Of a stretch of DNA of 64,000 bases, positions 57,730-64,000 are shown piece by piece. Position numbers and translations under genes: made by a program. This stretch comes from Blastomyces gilchristii SLH14081 (taxonomy: Eukaryota > Ascomycota > Eurotiomycetes > Onygenales > Ajellomycetaceae): the NCBI RefSeq assembly GCF_000003855.2, contig NW_003101667.1, positions 1,465,581-1,529,580 of the forward strand, written 5' to 3'. Every line of letters starts with the position of its first letter. The first letter of the stretch is position 1. The notes under the pieces were generated by a model, which was given only the letters and a program-made list of their open reading frames with translations, searched no databases and was not told the DNA's origin.

Positions 57730-58770
57730 GTGAACACTTCTCGCTATCCCCAGCAGCTAAGGTAGTTATAGTTCCCAGTCAAAACCAGTAAATCTAATAT
57801 CATACCGCGATCAATTGAAGAGCCAGTTTATATGCTGGATTGGTATGTTTCATTCAGAGCAGATTTAACATGTAGATATATAGTTACGTAAAAAAAAAAA
57901 GAAAAAAAAAAAAAAAAAGAATGCGGACTGGCAGAATATATCTGATGATTTTCTATTTTGCTGAAGAGCTCTACCTAGTCTGATGATGCTCCTGGCACAA
58001 TCCAGCAAACCCAGTGAGTTCTATCATCATGCGAAGAAGGAAAGACTAGTTGAGAGCATGCTTCTTGCAGAGGAGTGTATAATTCAAGCTCTGGCTAGGC
58101 CTTGATATGAAGGTATATATATATATATACATATTCATTAACACATTCGTAAGGGAAGGAAAGGAAAAATAAAATAAAATAAAATAAAATAGAAAAAAAA
58201 ATAAAAAGGAAGCCAAAGTAACTCCCTAGACTATGCTGTGCATATATTTCTAGACTCCCCCATCTCAACAGCCTCTCTCACGTATCAAATGAAATGGGCA
58301 GAGGCAAAACATACTACTACACAGTCAAGTTCACTCCGTAAGAGAAGAGAGTAACGGCTATATTGACTCTCTCATTTTGCTAACCTCAAAGAGAAAAATG
58401 GATGCGGTACGGAAAATCATAATATATTCATGTACATGTACGTGTACATTCATTATATTAGCTACCAAAGGACCGCCCTTCTGCCCGCCGCCCACACGTC
58501 CGTCCCGCTCGTCCCGCTCGTCCCGCTTCCGTTTCCGCTCCCGCTACCCGAAAACCGATGTCCAAAGGTAAAAAAGGAACGTGCGATGAACACCAAAAAG
58601 TTACTGGCATTGCATATACTAACTACCATGACAGTCAGTCGGGCGTATATGCCCATAATACAGTTCTCGTTGGAAAACTCCCAGTTAAAGCAACTTTGGT
58701 GAAAAGAAAGAGATAGAAAGAAAAAAGAAAATAAAGTTAAAATTAAAATTAAAAAAATTAAGAAAATTAA
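57281..58770. other. GC-normal DNA without recognised gene; simple repeats
   Basis: Holds C11 at about 57,494, (TA)n at 57,702-57,727, a broken A tract at about 57,890-57,919, (TA)n at 58,113-58,128, (AAAAT)n at about 58,166-58,190, and a CCGCTCGT repeat at about 58,500-58,530. Frames of up to 90 codons look non-coding. Confidence 0.5.
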
Positions 58771-59781
58771 GAAAAAAAAATTAAAAAAAAAAAAAAAAAA
58801 AGGGTGTAAAGGGGCACACAAACACACACACCTCCGTTCGTATTTCCCACACAAAACCCATGTGTAAAAGTATGAGTGAGATGACTGTCCAATAGGTATG
58901 TATATAATAAGATTGATAGCTGGAAGTCTGGAAGTGGGATATTGGGGCTGGCGTGAGGGGAAGGGGTGACAACCATGCCCTCCTCCCAATGTCAAGAAAT
59001 GAAAGAAATGATGCCTTTGGATGTTCCTGAAAGGAGGCCCGATGGCACTTCCCAAGCTATCATTGTGTGTCAACAGGAGGTGTGGACAGACATGTGTCTC
59101 ACACGCGGATGCGTCAACGTCAACGCGTTCCACCCACAATCGTCGGATGGAAGTTTCAGGACGGGAGACGACGAATTCTCCTCGGGGTTAGTGAATGATG
59201 TTATATTATATTGGAACTGCTGTGCTGTCAGCTAGGACCCCCCCGCCCTCTGCAGTTTTCTGGAATTGGTAGAGGACGGGGGTAGAAAGTTTCGACCTTT
59301 TTTTCTTTTCCCATTTCGAGAACCGTATGGTGTAGATTGGTAAAGGAGTTGGCTGGCAGCACGAACATACATGTAGCTAGCTAACTTTAGAGCTCGGCAA
59401 CAAGTCCATAGTCCTTATCATGCGCGCCCGGCGGCGTAGGGGAAGTGAGAATAAAAGGCATAACAACATCTCCATGCACAATTGGGAGCGAAATGGTTGA
59501 TGAGATTGATTAGATTTTGCCAAGGGTGACGTCAAAAAGGACAATGAGTCTCAAAAGGCCTACTGCTCGACAACTGGAGAGCGATCGATGTTTCGGCTGT
59601 TCATTGAGAATTATCTGGTGGCACATTCACGAGCGCTGAGATGACAGCGCGGATTCAGCACACGATCGCGGTGTGGCCCCTATTTGCTTTTTGTGTTGCT
59701 CGTTTTCTCTTTTTGGGATCGCATACGTTAGTTCCATCAATAAATAATGTAAAGTTCATACGCCGAGGGAACAAATCGGGG

Positions 59782-59784
<3 letters not shown>

Positions 59785-59817
<33 letters not shown>
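59785..59817 (+). repeat. Poly-T tract, 33 nt
   Basis: Uninterrupted T run in the gene-free right part. No retroposon-like duplication was seen at its edges. Confidence 0.95.
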
Positions 59818-60200
59818 CCCTCCGTCTACCCCGTTTTTGTCGCTTTGTTAACTTAGCTTGAACCAGACCCGGGACGACGAAAAAAGAGGGACCGTTCGTT
59901 CGGATAGGAAATACCGATACGCGTTTCGAATAGTGGCTGGGGGCCCTAAGCTTCGTTGATGGGCATCTCCTCCCTCAGTCCGTTCAAAGGTTCGGAAAAC
60001 AGATTTTTGCGACGTTGTACAGCTCACACATGCATGAACCCCGTCGCAAATATTCGTCCTGCACTTTGTGTCTCGCACTCTAAATGATATCTGCCAAATG
60101 GAGAATCGGACCATAAAATTTCCTTGGCCCCCCTTCCACCGAGACACAAAACAGTCGTAATTAAGATGTCCCTGCTACACATTGCGTCATTCGGAATGAG

Positions 60201-60203
<3 letters not shown>

Positions 60204-60242
<39 letters not shown>
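60204..60242 (+). repeat. Poly-A tract, 39 nt
   Basis: Uninterrupted A run, only about 390 bp from the T tract at 59,785 and in opposite base sense. Confidence 0.95.
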
Positions 60243-60245
<3 letters not shown>

Positions 60246-61300
60246 CATGGTCCCAAGTGCGTGGTGTCAGTCTGATTCCCTGAAAAAAAAGCGCCCTGCA
60301 GGAAAGCGGGTGGGGTGCCGCAAATTTTCATAAAAAATGTCACGGCTCCTCCTCCGGGTGTCAATCTTGTCTCCACAACGCCGAACTATCGGTTTTTCTC
60401 ATCTCGACCAGTTTGATTTGTCAAGTAGCGAGCATGTTCCCAGCGTATCAGGACAGAAATAAACTTGAAAAAAAATGTAGATCGACGCCCGTACGTTCAC
60501 CAAGAGCTTTGCACAGTTTCATGTAGCTGTGCTTCTTTCATTTCCTTGACCAACAATGAAGGGATGTGTTTTGGAGGAACACCTCAAACGCGTCACGCGT
60601 GGAATTGTTCAAGACAATGAGAGAGATCCAGATTATTGGCCAATGTCCTTGTCTCGGTGGCATCGCGATGGAGAGCCAGGATTGGCTATCTTCAAAGCAC
60701 ATGACCAAAATCATATGCGGGCCTAGGCGGGAGACAGGGATGGGGTGGGATTTAAGTTTATGTGGAACCAGTGTTGGGTAGCGAGGGTTGAGAGTGTAGG
60801 AGGGAAAATAAAAAAACGAATGTGAGGGAAGGAGGAAAAAAAAAATCCAAAGCCCAGTCGTGTTTTGCGTGCCCTGCGACCCCCTCAGGCAGTCCAGCCC
60901 AATGGATTAGTTGGCACCAAGCCGCCTAAGTTGGTTTTTTGGAGAACTCCGTTCCTCCCTGGCGTCAAGTGGGGATGTGGCTATATCTCCATTTTGGGTG
61001 AAAGATGGCGGAAAGGAGTGGATTACGCAACGGAGGCGGTGACAAACTTGCATTAGCGGCGACGTTTACCCATTTCCTGGCCTGTCCGCTGGGACAGGCG
61101 GTAGCAGCGCCAGAGGCACAGCCGGATTGGTCTTTGCCCCGTGATGGATGGATGGGACTAGCAAACAGGGGGGGAGGAGGAAGGGAAGGAGGAAGAAAAA
61201 GAGGGTCGGTCAGCTGGGGGGGAGAACAACGCTTGCAAGGAAACGGTCGTCATATGCGCCATGTGACTGGTCTGATGGACCTTGTTCTGTTACTCCAGAC

Positions 61301-61570
61301 TCCATCGCTGCTAAGATAGCCCATGCTGCCCAGGCGGTAAGGGGAGGGGGGGTCCCATGTTGTTTGTGGGCTGGGCGAGAGAGATGGGTGGCAGCAGTGG
61401 GGGGGGCGGGGGGCGGCCGCGGCGGACGAAGGCGAAAAGCACACGCTGGAGCGCCGGCTAGCGGTGGTGCAGGGCCGGTGGGGAGGGACGGCAGCAGCCA
61501 GCACAGCAGGAGGAGGCGCCCGTTCGATTGATTGGCCGTGGGCGGCGGTGGGCGCGGATTGCAGGGATGC
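61301..61570 (+). other. G-rich patch, possible G-quadruplex
   Basis: Repeated G runs (GGGGAGGGGGGG at about 61,342-61,353; GGGGGGGCGGGGGGCGG at about 61,400-61,416) within a GC-rich 250 bp. Such patches occur near promoters. No protein family seen in the frames across it. Confidence 0.45.
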
Positions 61571-62546
61571 CCCGATTGACCCGAGCAAAACGTGGGCGGA
61601 CAGGGGTATGGTACGCTGGTATACTCCGTAGAGCCGTTCTGTTTGGTATCATTTATCTATTGACGGATGGTGGTGTATCGTATTACCAAAACAGCGCTAT
61701 GTTCTAATACGGTACGGGTACGCGCTATTTCCCGCCCCCATCTCATCTCGACAAACCCATCAGTGACAAGTGGTTAAAAGTAAGTATGCTCGATAGGCGG
61801 AGTAGAACCATAGCACTCCCGCAGAGTTGCCTCTCATTCATGTCGGCATTGCAGGTGGGTTTATGCAATGGTTGATTCCGACCCTTGTTTTTCCGACCGC
61901 AGAGGCCTAGGATACACCGGTTATGTCTATCGGGCAATATCAGGATTGCGTTCTCATATGCCCGAAACCTGCAAAGCTGCATAATATCTGCAGCGACGGG
62001 AGGTCTGATGGAGGGGTGTCATCGCAGCCTCACCATGTCTCTCACGTCGGTTGCCATCTCATGCAAACAAATTCTCCCAGCATCAGCTGAATATCCCTCC
62101 CCCCTCCCCCCTCCCTGGCCCACCAACAAATGCAATGGCTATGTTGGCAAGTAGAGACTCCAATGGAGAGGGAAAGAAAAGGAATGCAGGCGCAAAGCTG
62201 TCAGGTCCTTCATATGCTGCGACCATATCATCACATACATTCAGAGCATGAAACAGCACATGATCGCAACGACATGCAACGCCCCCGCGCCTGCATGTTT
62301 TGGCTGCATAACTGATTCCGCCCATCTCCTCATGTCTGGTATGGTTTATCCAGGTCCAAGAGAAAGGGAAAAAAGAAGAAAAAAAAAAAAGAACTTTCTT
62401 GCATGGTATCCCGCCCATCCGTCGCCCGAAGTGAGGGCCAATGATTTTCCATTTCTCTCTCCTCTGGCTGCCTGTCAAGCAAAAAGAAACGGGACCGGGG
62501 AAATCAGGGGGACTCAGTCGGCTGGGAAGGGAAAAGAAAAGAACTG

Positions 62547-62587
<41 letters not shown>

Positions 62588-64000
62588 GCAGCCCAAAGCC
62601 GCTGTCCCACTCCATTGGGTGTTGAACAAGTGATCGCCAATAATAATAATAATAATAATGTTTTGCCAAGTTGCCATCCGGGGCGGCCCGTCATCGATCA
62701 AGGCGCGCGCCGGTAGTTATGTCGTGGTAGGGGGTGGGGGGGCGCTACGGACGGACGACGGACGGGTTGGGCAGCCAAATAAGAAGTCAGTCCGGGCTAT
62801 GAGAAGCAGCGAACTAGAACTAGCGGGAGGTGCCTTAAAAAGCTGGCTTGAGACTCCTTTGAAGCATATGGTTCCTAGATTATTATTGATTACTGGGGGT
62901 CGGTCGGAAAGAAAACAAAAAAGAAAAATAAGTGCTGCGGCTGGGCGGGAAGGACGGGACTGGGGTCAACGTGTTCGATGTATGCAAGGAAACTCATGCA
63001 GATGCAGGCGGGGATTGAATGGTCATTGGTGGCCAGCAGAGAAGAACCGGCATGATTTATACAGCGTAAACATAAGAAGACCGATCCGATATAAAATCCA
63101 ATGTGTGTACGCTGGAGTTCTTCTGGCGAGTGTGATTTGCTGGTGGTTATTGGGGGAATTTCGTGGTGGTTGCCGTATCCGGAAAGGATGAGGTTCTGCT
63201 GGGCGCGGCTGAGAACCGACACCAAAGCTCAGAATATCTCTCGATATTGCATAGTTACGTTACAAAAATATCTATTATTATTGTCAACATCTGAATATTC
63301 TTGCTAGGTAACGATCACCATTGCTAAGAATGGCATGATTGGTTATACGCTGCATTACCCATAGTTACATATAACTAATTGCTTGCTAGCAGGAACATCT
63401 ATCATCAAACAGCCAAACTCGCCGCCAGCTGGGGAAAACCAGAAGCGTTGCATCCAAGCCAGCACCCGCAGAGGGATTCTAACGATGACGGCAATTCCTG
63501 ATGCACTCCCGCATCACAAGACCTCTGACATGTGTGCGTGATTATGCACTTCCGCAGTTATCCCGGCAAAGCGCCAGCAGCCAATCGAACGGTGATGGAT
63601 CTTCCACAGCTGTGGAAAATCTGCAGCGGCCAACATCTGAGGTCTGGCGGGGCGGTGCGGTGCGGTGCGGTACGGGCGCTGGCTTGCCCTCCACCGCTAT
63701 TTCGTGTTTTTCTTTACACCGCAATTTTTCTTTTTCTCTTTTTTTCTTCCCTTTCCCTTAACTCGGCATTTTCTCTAAAAGTAGTACTCCGTAACCAATT
63801 TTTAGAACTAATGCCAGGAGAAGAAGATGATGTGACACCCGATGCATGCTCCCTCCCGCGGCGGCAAGTGTCAGATTTTTTTTTTTTTAAAAAAAAAAGG
63901 TCCCGATACATATAGATTTTGTCCGGAGATATTTCAACGCATCAAGTTCTCAGCAGCCTCTCACAAGGGTCCGTCCTGCATAAGAAACATTTTGGATGAT
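61571..64000. other. GC-normal DNA without recognised gene, to window end
   Basis: 37-A tract at 62,547-62,583, an (AAT)n run at about 62,640-62,658, a GGTGC-type repeat at about 63,650-63,670, and T and A runs at 63,878-63,898. The largest frames (203 and 177 codons) include homopolymer translations and match no family I know. It may be the upstream region of a gene to the right. Confidence 0.5.
62547..62583 (+). repeat. Poly-A tract, 37 nt
   Basis: Uninterrupted A run after a purine-rich stretch (62,520-62,546). An (AAT)n microsatellite follows about 60 bp later. Confidence 0.95.

Larger units (their letters stand above)
58771..61300. other. GC-normal DNA without recognised gene; long A/T tracts
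   Basis: 33-T tract at 59,785-59,817 and 39-A tract at 60,204-60,242, plus A-rich runs at about 58,740-58,801. Overlapping frames on both strands are mostly translations of these tracts. Nothing coding that I can support. Confidence 0.5.

Noticed and set aside
58462..59139. 225-codon minus-strand frame
   Set aside because: Contains a long translated poly-A/T tract (Phe run) and microsatellite-like parts; no family match.
62083..62694. 203-codon minus-strand frame
   Set aside because: Built around the 37-nt A tract read as Phe repeats and simple repeats; not credible as a protein.

Overview
The window is from a filamentous ascomycete. The evidence is short introns with GT..AG ends and CTAAC/CTGAC-type branch sites, the protein families found, and a two-compartment base composition. 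An order Onygenales / Ajellomycetaceae-like genome (Blastomyces or Emmonsia type, with alternating AT-rich and GC-normal blocks) would fit, but that placement is inference.

Positions 1 to about 40,850 are a very AT-rich block made almost wholly of mutated, nested transposons, with no live host gene seen. The main parts are: (a) a LINE-type non-LTR retrotransposon with RNase H and an (AAT)n tail, present as one nearly complete copy (about 30,070-38,107) and at least six fragments on both strands; (b) a head-to-tail array of LINE 5' ends with a period near 1.84 kb (25,666-31,763); (c) a full-length Ty3/gypsy element with a chromodomain-like C-terminus (15,675-20,932, 293-bp LTRs, 5-bp target duplication) nested in a LINE, plus two fragments and another LTR; (d) short hAT-like elements with 8-bp target duplications (13,212-13,717 and 40,350-40,846) and relatives; (e) a 687-bp TA-flanked element with 67-bp terminal inverted repeats (26,063-26,749); (f) a tRNA-derived SINE (31,802-32,175) inserted in the LINE and sharing its tail; (g) a GC-normal island with a degenerate tRNA-like head (10,269-11,018). 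Trp codons have mostly become TGA, and CC, GG and CG are nearly gone while CA and TG remain. This is a RIP-like state with an unusual sequence context. One segment of the LINE 5' unit is spared in every copy.

The composition changes sharply at 40,846/40,855, exactly at the end of an hAT copy. From there to 56,484 lie six normal housekeeping genes: a mitochondrial-type hotdog thioesterase (-), the proteasome-associated deubiquitinase Ubp6/USP14 (-), the Arp2/3 subunit ARPC4 (+, divergent from ubp6), a fungal RRM protein of 813 aa (+), the wybutosine methyltransferase TYW3 (-), and a DUF2461 protein (+, divergent from tyw3). I rebuilt all exon structures by hand, and all joins keep frame. The six genes belong to unrelated pathways and form no cluster.

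From 56,485 to 64,000 I find no convincing gene. The stretch has normal GC, many poly-A/poly-T tracts of 33-39 nt, pyrimidine tracts and a G-rich patch, and may be a long intergenic or promoter/UTR region of a gene beyond the window.
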